Assembly: GCA_045532295.1 (NCBI GenBank) | Contig: JAZSFP010000014.1 | Coordinates: 1-64,000, forward strand | Origin: UBA10677 sp045532295 | GTDB taxonomy: Bacteria; Bacillota; Clostridia; Christensenellales; Pumilibacteraceae | Length of the DNA stretch: 64,000 bases | Direction: 5' to 3' | Shown here: one piece after another, positions 32,465 through 40,292 of the stretch | Position numbering within the stretch: position 1 is the first letter of the stretch | Layout of the letters: each line of letters begins with the position of its first letter | Position numbers and translations under genes: made by a program | The notes under the pieces: model-generated | The model's database searches: none | What the model was told of the DNA's origin: nothing | The model's input: only the letters and a program-made list of their open reading frames with translations

Positions 32465-33609
32465 TTAATCTCCGTTATGCGCCCGTAATCTTTTTGAACT
32501 CGGGCAAAAATTTCGTTATGAAGGCTAATAATCTCTTTATAGTCGGCATATTTATTAGCCTTCTCATTATTAAGAATATGCTCGACAATCTTCATTATAT
32601 CGGTAAAGCCTATTTTTTTATTCAAAAACAAGTCTACCGCAGCCTCGTTCGCCGAGTTTATCATTGCCGGCATCGTTCCGCCTATTTTAAGCGCGCGCTT
32701 TGCAAACGCAGGCATAGGAAAGTTTTCTTCGTCGGGCGCAAGGAATTTAATGTCCTTCGTAAAATCAAACTGTGGTTCACCTAAATCCCAACGCTCCGGG
32801 TAGGTTAGAGCATATTGTATAGGCATTTCCATAGTAGGACGCGCAATTTGAGCCATTACAGCGCCGTCAACGAACTCTACCATAGAGTGAATTATGCTAT
32901 CGGGCTGGATAATATAGTCGATATTTTCGCAATCAAAGAGCCAACGAGCCTCAATGATTTCAAGACCTTTGTTCATAAGCGTTGCACTATCAACGGATAT
33001 CTTTTTGCCCATTGACCAGTTTGGGTGCTTAATTGCTTGTTCGGGAGTAACGGAGCGAAGAGCATCAATCTTTTGCCCCCTAAATGGACCACCGCTTGCA
33101 GTAAGGATAATACGCCTAACTTCTCGTTTTTCGCCACTTTTAAGGCATTGAAAAACTGCACAATGCTCGCTATCAACGGGGAGAATTTCCACTCCCTTCT
33201 CTTTTGCGAGCGACATTATATACTCGCCTGCACCTACGAGCGTTTCCTTGTTTGCAAGAGCCACTCTCTTTTTGTTGTTAATTGCAGACACTACGCCTTT
33301 GAGTCCGTTAAGCCCCACCACCGCGGCGACTACGGTATCAACTTGCGTTAGCGACGCTGCAATTTCTTGGGCGTCTTCGCCTGCGTAGGTTTTGCAAGAA
33401 AAGTCGAGTTCTTTAAGTCTATCCGCTTTGCTTTTATCAGCAATGCCCACGAAATCGGGCTTAAACTCTTTTGCTTGCTGTAAAAGAATATCCGCGTCAG
33501 AACCGCAAACGAGCGCGGAGACGCGGAAAAAGTTCGGGTAACGACGAACGACGCTAAGCGTTTGCTTACCTATTGAGCCTGTGCTACCTAAAATACAAAG
33601 GTTTACCAT
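32461..33609 (-). CDS. dxr: 1-deoxy-D-xylulose 5-phosphate reductoisomerase
   Basis: NADPH-dependent DXR (IspC), second step of the MEP pathway. 382 aa with GSTGSIGKQTL at the N-terminus, the metal/substrate motifs PVDSEHCA and LTASGGPF, and NWSMGKKISVDSATLMNKGL. The start overlaps cdsA by seven bases. Confidence 0.96.
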   Translation of the reverse strand: MVNLCILGSTGSIGKQTLSVVRRYPNFFRVSALVCGSDADILLQQAKEFKPDFVGIADKSKADRLKELDFSCKTYAGEDAQEIAASLTQVDTVVAAVVGLNGLKGVVSAINNKKRVALANKETLVGAGEYIMSLAKEKGVEILPVDSEHCAVFQCLKSGEKREVRRIILTASGGPFRGQKIDALRSVTPEQAIKHPNWSMGKKISVDSATLMNKGLEIIEARWLFDCENIDYIIQPDSIIHSMVEFVDGAVMAQIARPTMEMPIQYALTYPERWDLGEPQFDFTKDIKFLAPDEENFPMPAFAKRALKIGGTMPAMINSANEAAVDLFLNKKIGFTDIMKIVEHILNNEKANKYADYKEIISLHNEIFARVQKDYGRITEIK

Positions 33610-34607
33610 ATAAGCCCCATATTCATTATCGTAAAATAAATGAAGATAAATACTGCCGAAATGATTATTCCGTCAATTCTATCCATAAATCCACCGTGAC
33701 CTTTGAGCACTGAACCAAAGTCCTTGATTTGACAAGCGCGCTTAATGTACGAAGAAATTAAGTCGCCTATTTGACAAGTGATTGCCGTTCCAAGACCAAG
33801 GAAAATAAAGTGAAGAAGGTTGGGTACGAACGCCGTAGTTATAGGTTGCATAGTAAGCCAGCCAGCCTCGGCAAAGAAGTAAATAATTACTCCGCCTATC
33901 GTTCCGCCGAGCGTTCCACCGATTGCGCCCGAAACAGTCTTTTTAGGGCTAATTTTAGGACAAAGTTTAGGTCCTTTGACGATTGAGCCTACGAAGTACG
34001 CTAAACTGTCGGTAAGGATCGTGGACACGAAAAGTATGCCGATAGCAACGGGGGTATAGTTGCCAAGGTAGTTAAGAGCAAGCGTATAAGTGGTTATTGC
34101 ACCTGGATAAATCAAAACGAATAAAGTGCTTATAACGTTGTTTATATTGTACTTGCTACTGAACATATTGAACACTATGCAAGAAATGAAAACCACTGCT
34201 AAAACGCCAAAATACGAAGTAATACCACCACTTCCGTAAGTATCGTCTACTATTTTGAAAGTGATATATCCAACGATAATATTAGCGTACACGAAGAAGT
34301 TTATGGGTTTTGCATAGTTGATGGATATTGCTCGAGAAAATTCGTAACTTGCAAAAAGCATAAGGAAAATAATGAGCGCATCGTAAAAGTACGGGCCTAC
34401 GGGCTCGGGGATCAACAAACCACCGATTACGCCAAGCGCGTACAAAGCGCCTATAAAAACTGCGGTAAGCAATCTTTGGGGAAGGTCGCTTAAAGGCTTT
34501 TTAGGAGGCTCGGGAGCGTTATTATTTTCCGAGGAAGTCGTTTCCTTTTGCTCTTCGCTATTTTCGGTTACTTCTTCCTCTGGGGGTCTATTTTCGTTTT
34601 CTGCCAT
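33603..34607 (-). CDS. cdsA: phosphatidate cytidylyltransferase
   Basis: Integral membrane enzyme making CDP-diacylglycerol for phospholipids. 334 aa, about eight transmembrane segments. The family signature is seen in SPKKTVSGAIGG and GDLISSYIKRACQIKDFG...GGFMDRIDG. A hydrophilic N-terminal extension of about 40 residues rich in Glu, Asn and Pro precedes the first helix; many homologues lack it. Confidence 0.93.
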   Translation of the reverse strand: MAENENRPPEEEVTENSEEQKETTSSENNNAPEPPKKPLSDLPQRLLTAVFIGALYALGVIGGLLIPEPVGPYFYDALIIFLMLFASYEFSRAISINYAKPINFFVYANIIVGYITFKIVDDTYGSGGITSYFGVLAVVFISCIVFNMFSSKYNINNVISTLFVLIYPGAITTYTLALNYLGNYTPVAIGILFVSTILTDSLAYFVGSIVKGPKLCPKISPKKTVSGAIGGTLGGTIGGVIIYFFAEAGWLTMQPITTAFVPNLLHFIFLGLGTAITCQIGDLISSYIKRACQIKDFGSVLKGHGGFMDRIDGIIISAVFIFIYFTIMNMGLIW

Positions 34608-34610
34608 TTT

Positions 34611-35297
34611 TTACTCCACTTTACCGTATCTGCGCGAACGCCCCTTAAAAGCGTTTATCATTTCGTCAAACTCTTTCTCAGAATAGTCCGGCCAAAGCGT
34701 ATCCGTATAGAAAAGTTCGGAATACGCCGATTGATACAGTAGAAAATTGCTTAATCTTTTTTCTCCGCCCGTTCGGAGTATTATATCGGGTTCAGGATAA
34801 GACGCGGTATAAAGGTATTTTTCAAAATTCTCTTCCGTTATATCTTCTCCACTATTTTTAAGTAGCGTTATCGCTCTTAAAATTTCCGCTCTTGCGCCGT
34901 AATTAAGCGCAATACTTAAAGTTCCGTTTTGCCCTTTTTCGCTATCTTTTTCAACCTTTTTAACGATATCAATAACGTCTTGGGGAAAATAACTTACGTC
35001 ACCAAGGACGCGTATTTTAATTCCGTTTTCGATAAACTCGCCAAAAACGTTTTTAAAATATTCGCGAATAAGGTTAATAAGACCGTCAATCTCGTCCTTA
35101 GGACGATTTTTGTTTTCCGTGGAAAAAGCGTAGATGGTAAGATATTCAATTCCTCTATTAAAAGCGTGGCGAGCAATCTTCATAAGCGTTTTTACGCCCT
35201 CTTTATGCCCTGCTTTTCTCGGAAGTAATCTCTTTTGAGCCCATCTTCCGTTTCCGTCCATTATAACGGCTACGTGGCGCGGTGCATTAGACTTCAA
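34611..35297 (-). CDS. uppS: undecaprenyl diphosphate synthase
   Basis: cis-prenyltransferase making the C55 lipid carrier for cell wall. 228 aa with VAVIMDGNGRWAQ (catalytic Asp near 13), TIYAFSTENKNRP, and the C-terminal RTGGEKRLSNF and YSELFYTD motifs. The start overlaps frr by 11 bases. With ispA, dxs, dxr and ispG it links isoprenoid supply to envelope synthesis. Confidence 0.96.
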   Translation of the reverse strand: MKSNAPRHVAVIMDGNGRWAQKRLLPRKAGHKEGVKTLMKIARHAFNRGIEYLTIYAFSTENKNRPKDEIDGLINLIREYFKNVFGEFIENGIKIRVLGDVSYFPQDVIDIVKKVEKDSEKGQNGTLSIALNYGARAEILRAITLLKNSGEDITEENFEKYLYTASYPEPDIILRTGGEKRLSNFLLYQSAYSELFYTDTLWPDYSEKEFDEMINAFKGRSRRYGKVE

Positions 35298-35862
35298 GAA
35301 TTTCAGACTCCTTGTCTTTAATCATTGCGTCAACGGTTGCAATGTTCTTATCAAGTATCTTTTGAATTTCCTTCTCGTAAGTAGCAACTTCGTCTTCGGT
35401 GATTTGGTTGTTCTTCTTGAAGTTCTTAACGCTATCCATAATGTCACGGCGAGCGTTACGAAGAGTTACTTTATAGTCTTCGCCCGTTTTTCTTACTTGC
35501 TTAGAAAGATCGCGTCTTCTCTCTTCAGTAAGTTGGGGGAAAACAAGGCGAATAACCTTGCCGTCGTCAGTAGGCGTTATGCCGATATCGGACGCAGTAA
35601 TAGCCTTTACTACCGCTTTAATCATACTCGTATCCCAAAGAGAAATTTGAAGAAGTCTCGCCTCGGGAACGGTGATGTTTGCCATTTGGTGAATAGGCGT
35701 GGGCGCGCCGTAATAGTCTACTACTATCTTGTTAAGTATTTGGGGGTTCGCTCTGCCTGCTCTTACAGACGCAAGTTCACCTTTAAGGTGGTCAATGGTG
35801 TCTAAGAGGGAAAGTTCGTATTCCTCAAACGCTTCTGCAACTTCGGGTAAATTAAAATTCAT
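35287..35862 (-). CDS. frr: ribosome recycling factor
   Basis: 191-aa RRF that splits post-termination ribosomes with EF-G. LKGELASVRAGRANPQIL, DYYGAPTPIHQMANI and RRDLSKQVRKTGEDYKV are conserved. A GGAGG site precedes the ATG. First gene of a transcript with its own promoter (frr-uppS-cdsA-dxr-rseP-ispG-polC-like). Confidence 0.97.
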   Translation of the reverse strand: MNFNLPEVAEAFEEYELSLLDTIDHLKGELASVRAGRANPQILNKIVVDYYGAPTPIHQMANITVPEARLLQISLWDTSMIKAVVKAITASDIGITPTDDGKVIRLVFPQLTEERRRDLSKQVRKTGEDYKVTLRNARRDIMDSVKNFKKNNQITEDEVATYEKEIQKILDKNIATVDAMIKDKESEILEV

Positions 35863-35875
35863 AAATCCTCCGTAT

Positions 35876-35930
35876 AACGACTATGCCCCGAACCGCCGTT
35901 TTTATTCGCGTTTCGGGTAGGTCGTATAGT
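35876..35930 (-). promoter_or_regulatory. structured leader upstream of frr
   Basis: A long imperfect hairpin fills the frr leader: outer pairing of TATACGAC with GTCGTTATA and inner pairing CCCGAA / TTCGGG, capped by an A-rich loop. It lacks a U-run, so it is not an obvious terminator. Function unknown; it could stabilise the mRNA or mediate feedback control. Confidence 0.5.
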
Positions 35931-35940
35931 TATTTATTAT

Positions 35941-35969
35941 ATTATAACAAACAATTAAAAATTTTTCAA
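35941..35969 (-). promoter_or_regulatory. sigma-A promoter of frr-uppS-cdsA-dxr-rseP-ispG
   Basis: TTGAAA (35964-35969), 17-base spacer and TATAAT (35941-35946) with a TGT extended -10, located four bases after the pyrH stop region. Confidence 0.85.
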
Positions 35970-35972
35970 CTG

Positions 35973-36668
35973 TTATTTAATGGTTGTGCCGATTTTTTCG
36001 CCACGAGCCGCTTTTATTAGGCTATCCTCGTCGTTAAGACCAAACGCTACGATAGGAATATTGTTTTCCTTGCAAAGCGTAAGAGCGGTCATATCCATAA
36101 CCTTGAGGTCGCGGTTGATAACTTCCATATAAGAAATCTCGTCGATTTTCTTTGCGTTGGGATTAACTCTGGGGTCGCTATCGTAAACGCCGTCAACGTT
36201 TTTAGCCATAAGAATAACGTCCGCTTTAATTTCGATTGCGCGGAGCGCTGCGCCAGAATCGGTGGAAAAATAGGGATTACCCGTTCCACAAGCGAAAATT
36301 ACTATTCTGCCGTTCTCAAAGTGACGGAGCGCTTTTCTTAAGATAAAGGGCTCTGCAACCGCGGGAATACTTAACGCGGTTTGAACTCTGGTGGGAACGC
36401 CCTTGCTCTCGATTGCGCTTTGAAGAGCCAACGCGTTCATAATGGTTGCAAGCATACCCATATGGTCGGCAGTTACTCTATCCATACCACCGCCTTGACG
36501 ACCACGCCAGAAGTTGCCTCCGCCCACTACGATACCGATTTCTACTTTCTCGTTATGAAGGCGGACGATTTGCTCTACCACGTGGTTTACGGTAGCCTCG
36601 TCAATACCTCTGCCCATTTCTCCGCTAAGCGCTTCACCGCTTATTTTGAGAAGTACTCTTTTATACAT
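35973..36668 (-). CDS. pyrH: UMP kinase
   Basis: Amino-acid-kinase-fold hexamer phosphorylating UMP to UDP. 231 aa with LLKISGEAL, GIVVGGGNFWRG, and TGNPYFSTDSGAALRA. It follows the tsf terminator, so expression probably depends on read-through or an unrecognised promoter; GGGAGG precedes the ATG. Confidence 0.96.
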   Translation of the reverse strand: MYKRVLLKISGEALSGEMGRGIDEATVNHVVEQIVRLHNEKVEIGIVVGGGNFWRGRQGGGMDRVTADHMGMLATIMNALALQSAIESKGVPTRVQTALSIPAVAEPFILRKALRHFENGRIVIFACGTGNPYFSTDSGAALRAIEIKADVILMAKNVDGVYDSDPRVNPNAKKIDEISYMEVINRDLKVMDMTALTLCKENNIPIVAFGLNDEDSLIKAARGEKIGTTIK

Positions 36669-36680
36669 ATATCTCCTCCC

Positions 36681-36715
36681 AAAAAAATAGGAACACGAAA
36701 ACTCGGTGTTCCTAC
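36681..36715 (-). terminator. terminator/attenuator between tsf and pyrH
   Basis: Stem TAGGAACAC / GTGTTCCTA with a loop of nine and a seven-U run on the minus strand, directly after tsf. Confidence 0.87.
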
Positions 36716-36727
36716 TCTTTTCAATAG

Positions 36728-37660
36728 TTATTTCGTCATTTTTGCGATTTCAGCAGCGAAATCTTCGTTCTTCTTCTCAAGACCTTCGCCCATTACGAAA
36801 CGGTCAAACTTGACGATAGACGCCGTTGCGCCTGCCGCCTTTGCTACTGCAGCGAGGTGCTGAGCAATCGTTACGGAGTTGTCTTTTACGAAGTCTTGGT
36901 CAATAAGGCAAACTTCCTTGTAGAACTTCTTAATTCTGCCTTCAAGCATCTTCTCAATAACTTGTTCGGGCTTGCTTGCAGTCTTGGGATCGTTCTTAAT
37001 TTGAGCCTTAAGGATTTCTTTCTCGTGAGCAACTTCGTCAGCAGGTACTTCGTCGTTGTAGGTGTACTTGGGAGAGAACGCTGCGATGTGCATTGCAATG
37101 TCGTGGCAAGCGGTTACGAACGCTTCATTGCCTGCTACGTCGATATCTGCGTCAACGGAAAGAAGAACGCCGATTTTTCCACCCATATGGATGTAACTCT
37201 CTACTCTACCGGTTGCCTCAGCGCGAACGAATCTTCTAAGAGAAATCTTCTCGCCGATTTTTGCGGTTGCATTATTAATCTTATCAAGTACGGTACCGTC
37301 CTCGCCTTGCGCCTTAGATGCAAGAAGAGCGTCAACGTCTGCGGGGTTCTCTTCAACTACTTGCTTTGCAATAGCGGTAACGAGAGCCTTGAAATCCTCG
37401 TTGTTTGCAACGAAGTCGGACTCGCAGTTGATTTCTACGAGCGCGCTAACCTTGCCGTCTGCGGAAGAATAAGCGCCTACGCTACCTTCACTTGCAATAC
37501 GGGACGCCTTCTTTGCTGCAATGCTTACACCTTGCTCACGAAGGTACTCCGCTGCCTTTTCCATATCACCGTCAGTTGCGGTGAGTGCCTTTTTACAATC
37601 CATCATTCCTGCGCCGGTCTGCGCTCTAAGCGTAGCGACGTCTTTAGCGGTAAATGCCAT
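36728..37660 (-). CDS. tsf: translation elongation factor Ts
   Basis: Nucleotide exchange factor for EF-Tu. 310 aa with the N-terminal UBA-like segment VATLRAQTGAGMMDCKKAL, EGSVGAY and the dimerisation/core segments NCESDFVANNEDF and VRAEATGRVESYIH. GGAG precedes the ATG. It is cotranscribed with rpsB through an attenuator-like hairpin. Confidence 0.97.
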   Translation of the reverse strand: MAFTAKDVATLRAQTGAGMMDCKKALTATDGDMEKAAEYLREQGVSIAAKKASRIASEGSVGAYSSADGKVSALVEINCESDFVANNEDFKALVTAIAKQVVEENPADVDALLASKAQGEDGTVLDKINNATAKIGEKISLRRFVRAEATGRVESYIHMGGKIGVLLSVDADIDVAGNEAFVTACHDIAMHIAAFSPKYTYNDEVPADEVAHEKEILKAQIKNDPKTASKPEQVIEKMLEGRIKKFYKEVCLIDQDFVKDNSVTIAQHLAAVAKAAGATASIVKFDRFVMGEGLEKKNEDFAAEIAKMTK

Positions 37661-37683
37661 TATTATTTTCTCCTTATTAATTT

Positions 37684-37732
37684 TATAAAAATAGGCTATC
37701 GCTCACGCCCTTTTCGGCATAGGCGATAGCCA
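37684..37732 (-). terminator. attenuator hairpin between rpsB and tsf
   Basis: Very stable stem GGCTATCGCCTATGCC / GGCGTGAGCGATAGCC with loop GAAAAG, followed by TATTTTTATAA on the minus strand. Read-through sets the S2:EF-Ts ratio (inference). Confidence 0.82.
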
Positions 37733-37741
37733 TTTGCTTTT

Positions 37742-38521
37742 TTACTCTTCGATAGGAGCGGTTTCCTCAACCTGCTCTTCTGCATTTTCTTCGTTCATCT
37801 TTGCTTCCATTTGACGACGAAGTGCAAGACCTTCTTCACCCTCGCGAGCCTCGATAACGGCGTCTGCCATTGCGCCTGCGATGAGTTTAATCGAACGGAT
37901 TGCATCGTCGTTGCCGGGGATTACGTAGTCAACTTCATCGGGGTCGCAGTTAGTATCTACGATACCTACGATAGGAATATTGAGTTTACGAGCCTCTGCT
38001 ACTGCAAGGTGTTCTTTCTTGGGGTCTACGATGAAAAGCGCGCCGGGAAGAGAGTGCATATCTTTGATACCGCCAAGGTTCTCTTCAAGTTTGTCACGCT
38101 CTGCAATGAGTTTTGCTACTTCTTTCTTGGGAAGAAGGTTGAACTCGTTCATCTTCTCCATTTGATTGAGTTTGTTAAGTCTCTCAATTCTGGTTCTGAT
38201 GGTAGCGAAGTTGGTAAGAGTACCGCCGAGCCAACGAGACTTAATGTAGTACATACCACACTTCTCTGCCTCTTGCTGAATAGCCTCTTGAGCCTGTTTC
38301 TTCGTTCCTACGAAAAGAATACTCTTTCCACTTTCTGCGATGCTCTTAATGAAAGCATACGCTTCGTCGATAAGACCTACGGTCTTTTCAAGGTTAATGA
38401 TATAAATATCATTTCTCGAAGTATAGATATACTTCTTCATCTTCGGATTCCATTTACGGGTGGGGTGTCCGAAATGCACACCAGCCTCGAGCAATTGCTT
38501 CATTGAAACAACGTTTGCCAT
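37742..38521 (-). CDS. rpsB: 30S ribosomal protein S2
   Basis: 259 aa with VSMKQLLEAGVHFGHPTRKWNPKM, the central coiled coil, and DVIPGND-like VIPGNDDAIRSIKLI; the last 30 residues are acidic. GGAGG upstream of the ATG. A long leader and strong promoter precede it. Confidence 0.98.
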   Translation of the reverse strand: MANVVSMKQLLEAGVHFGHPTRKWNPKMKKYIYTSRNDIYIINLEKTVGLIDEAYAFIKSIAESGKSILFVGTKKQAQEAIQQEAEKCGMYYIKSRWLGGTLTNFATIRTRIERLNKLNQMEKMNEFNLLPKKEVAKLIAERDKLEENLGGIKDMHSLPGALFIVDPKKEHLAVAEARKLNIPIVGIVDTNCDPDEVDYVIPGNDDAIRSIKLIAGAMADAVIEAREGEEGLALRRQMEAKMNEENAEEQVEETAPIEE

Positions 38522-38639
38522 AGTTTATACCTCCTGTTTTACCTCCCCAAGCATCATCTCGTAGCCTTTCACGGCGGACATTAGAAAGATTTTATCCACC
38601 GCACAGTAAGGTCGATCCTCTTGGGTGCGTACTAAACCG
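38522..38639 (-). promoter_or_regulatory. rpsB leader RNA, probable S2 autoregulatory element
   Basis: About 118 bases of leader fold into a closed shape: CCCAAG (after the start of the transcript) pairs with CTTGGG just before the ribosome-binding site, enclosing an inner stem GGTGGA / TCCGCC. Pairing next to the Shine-Dalgarno suggests control of rpsB translation, as rpsB leaders do in other bacteria. Deduced from sequence pairing only. Confidence 0.5.
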
Positions 38640-38645
38640 TTTAAT

Positions 38646-38674
38646 ATTATAGCACACCATAAAAAATAAATCAA
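38646..38674 (-). promoter_or_regulatory. sigma-A promoter of rpsB-tsf
   Basis: TTGATT (38669-38674), 17-base spacer, TATAAT (38646-38651) with a TGC extended -10. Confidence 0.88.
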
Positions 38675-38730
38675 ACGAATTTTGGGTGTTTTTCAATAAA
38701 ATTTTGTCTTTTTTCTTTAAAATATAATAA

Positions 38731-38766
38731 AAGTGAGTACCTACTCAAAGATACTCACTTTCTTTT
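38731..38766 (-). terminator. terminator after the DUF1292 gene
   Basis: Stem AAAGTGAGTA / TACTCACTTT with a 12-base loop, U-rich on both strands, between the DUF1292 stop and the rpsB promoter. Confidence 0.8.
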
Positions 38767-38785
38767 GATAATTTTATAGGTTTAA

Positions 38786-39139
38786 TTAGTCTTCGTCGTG
38801 ATGATGGTCGCACTCGCCGTCACAATCTTCGCACGAACATCCGCATCCTTGGTCTGCAACTGCGCGCATAAACTCTTCGAATACTTCGTTCATAACCGCC
38901 TCGTCGTCAACGGACTTGAAGGTTTCCTCTCCGTCCTCTTGCTCGATTACTTGGAAGATAAGAACGTCGCCGTCCTCAATGCCTTCCATTTCTTCTACGG
39001 GTTGAAGTAGCGCGTAAAACTCACTTTCGCGTTCTACTACTGCAATCTCGTAAAAATCAATGCCGTTGTTCTGGTCGTCGTAAAGAGTTACGATCTCTTC
39101 GCCGTTGATAATTTCAACGTTGCTAAATTTTTCATCCAT
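38786..39139 (-). CDS. DUF1292 (YrzB-like) protein with Cys/His-rich tail
   Basis: 117-aa acidic protein. Residues about 15-90 match DUF1292 (EEIVTLYDDQ, FYEIAVVE, EFYALLQPVEE and FQVIEQEDGEETF). The last 20 residues form CGCSCEDCDGECDHHHDED, five Cys and three His that look metal-binding and go beyond the basic domain. In Bacillus yrzB follows ruvX in the same way. Function unknown. AAGGAG lies upstream of the ATG. Confidence 0.85.
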   Translation of the reverse strand: MDEKFSNVEIINGEEIVTLYDDQNNGIDFYEIAVVERESEFYALLQPVEEMEGIEDGDVLIFQVIEQEDGEETFKSVDDEAVMNEVFEEFMRAVADQGCGCSCEDCDGECDHHHDED

Positions 39140-39155
39140 ATTTGTGTTCTCCTTA

Positions 39156-39566
39156 TTATTTATTTGCGTCCAAATAGCCCTGCAAAATAAGTTGCGCCGC
39201 TATTCTGTCCACGATATTTTTTCTTTTACTTTTTTTCGTACCTACTTTTTCCATAATTTCTTCCGCCTCAACGGAAGTAAGTCTTTCGTCAAAGTAAGCA
39301 ACGGGCAATCCGCTAACTCGCTCAAGCACTCTTCCAAACGCTCGGCTCTTGCTTGCTCTCTCGCCCTCGCTCCCGTCCATATTGAGAGGTAACCCAACTA
39401 CGATTAGTCCTACCTCTTCTCTTTTCGCTACGTCGGAAACTGCGTCAATATTCTTTTTCATACTGAGCGATTTAAGGGTGGTTAGCGGAGCGGCAAAAAT
39501 TTGCATTTCGTCGCAAACGCTTATTCCTATTCTCGCATCGCCGTAATCTACTCCAAGAATTCTCAT
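39156..39566 (-). CDS. ruvX: Holliday junction resolvase-like / pre-16S rRNA nuclease YqgF
   Basis: RNase H-fold protein involved in 16S 5'-end maturation. 136 aa from ATG 39566 (MRILGVDYG). A TTG 36 bases upstream would add residues not found in the family and would place the promoter inside the gene, so it is rejected. Motifs: GVDYGDARIG, GLPLNMDGS and YFDERLTS. The ATG is only six bases after a TATAAT -10 and no ribosome-binding site is visible, so the message is probably leaderless. Confidence 0.9.
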   Translation of the reverse strand: MRILGVDYGDARIGISVCDEMQIFAAPLTTLKSLSMKKNIDAVSDVAKREEVGLIVVGLPLNMDGSEGERASKSRAFGRVLERVSGLPVAYFDERLTSVEAEEIMEKVGTKKSKRKNIVDRIAAQLILQGYLDANK

Positions 39567-39572
39567 AATTCT

Positions 39573-39602
39573 ATTATAACACAACTTTACGCTTTTGCCC
39601 AA
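39573..39602 (-). promoter_or_regulatory. probable promoter giving a leaderless ruvX message
   Basis: TATAAT (39573-39578) with a TGT extended -10 and a weak TTGGGC -35 (39597-39602, 18-base spacer). Transcription would start at or next to the ruvX ATG (39566). Confidence 0.6.
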
Positions 39603-39621
39603 CGATTTTACCTGTTTTTAC

Positions 39622-39655
39622 AAAAAAATATGACCGCAAAATCTCGCGGTCACAC
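39622..39655 (-). terminator. terminator of the isc operon
   Basis: Stem TGACCGC / GCGGTCA with an eight-base loop and a U-run of seven on the minus strand, after the small Cys-rich protein gene. Confidence 0.87.
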
Positions 39656-39660
39656 TTTTG

Positions 39661-39843
39661 TTAGCAATTTTCGTCGAAACAAGGTCTTTCGTCGCATCCG
39701 CACTCACATTCGCAGGATTTGTCCGCTACCTTTTCTTCTACTTTACTTTTTACCTGTTTTGCCATTTTTCTCACTTCAGGGTGGGTAGCAAGTACCGCGC
39801 CGAACACGGAGCCTATGGCAATACCGCAAATAAGATTGTTCAT
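39661..39843 (-). CDS. small membrane protein with Cys-rich C-terminus, last gene of the isc operon
   Basis: 60 aa, not recognised. One hydrophobic segment near the N-terminus (about 4-20, with ICGIAIGSVFGAVLA), a basic/acidic amphipathic stretch, then a tail CECECGCDERPCFDENC with six Cys in 17 residues. An AAAGGAGG site lies six bases before the ATG and a terminator follows the stop, so it is a real gene. The N-terminal half is reminiscent of YtxH-like proteins. Position after iscU suggests iron, sulfur or metal handling, but that is inference. Confidence 0.8.
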   Translation of the reverse strand: MNNLICGIAIGSVFGAVLATHPEVRKMAKQVKSKVEEKVADKSCECECGCDERPCFDENC

Positions 39844-39911
39844 TTTGCACCTCCTTTCGCTATTATTGTGTGCAAAATTAGCGCTCTTATTATTTGTAAA
39901 ATTAGGAAAAT

Positions 39912-40292
39912 TTACTTGTTTTCTTCCTTAAAGCGAGTAAGATAATCGTTAATTGCTGCCTTAATTGCCTCTTCCGCTAAAACGGAGCAATGGAGTTTTT
40001 GCGCGGGAAGTCCGCCAAGTTCCTCTACTACCTGAGCGTTGGTGATTTGAAGAGCCTCCTCTACCGTCTTGCCTTTAATCATAGCGGTTGCAACCGAAGA
40101 AGTTGCGATTGCTGCCGCGCATCCGAAAGTTTGGAAACTTACTTCTTCGATAATATTATTTTCTATCTTCATATAGATTTTCATAATATCTCCGCAACTT
40201 GCGTTACCAACCGTTCCTACTGCGTTAGCGTCCGCCATTTCACCTACGTTGCGGGGATTTTGAAATTCTTTTACCACTCTTTCGTTATACAT
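39912..40292 (-). CDS. iscU: iron-sulfur cluster scaffold IscU/NifU-like
   Basis: 126-aa scaffold on which [Fe-S] clusters are built from IscS-derived sulfur. Three cluster Cys are visible: NASCGDIMK (about 33), TFGCAAAIATSS (about 58) and KLHCSVLAE (about 101), with the Asp in CGD. The family ligand set is complete. The start overlaps the iscS stop by eight bases. AAAGGAG upstream. Confidence 0.94.
   Translation of the reverse strand: MYNERVVKEFQNPRNVGEMADANAVGTVGNASCGDIMKIYMKIENNIIEEVSFQTFGCAAAIATSSVATAMIKGKTVEEALQITNAQVVEELGGLPAQKLHCSVLAEEAIKAAINDYLTRFKEENK

Noticed and set aside
36857..37729. 290-aa plus-strand frame
   Set aside because: Antisense to tsf and crossing the rpsB-tsf attenuator; tsf is certain.
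39567..39602. TTG at 39602 as the ruvX start
   Set aside because: The extra residues do not fit the family and the segment contains the likely promoter.
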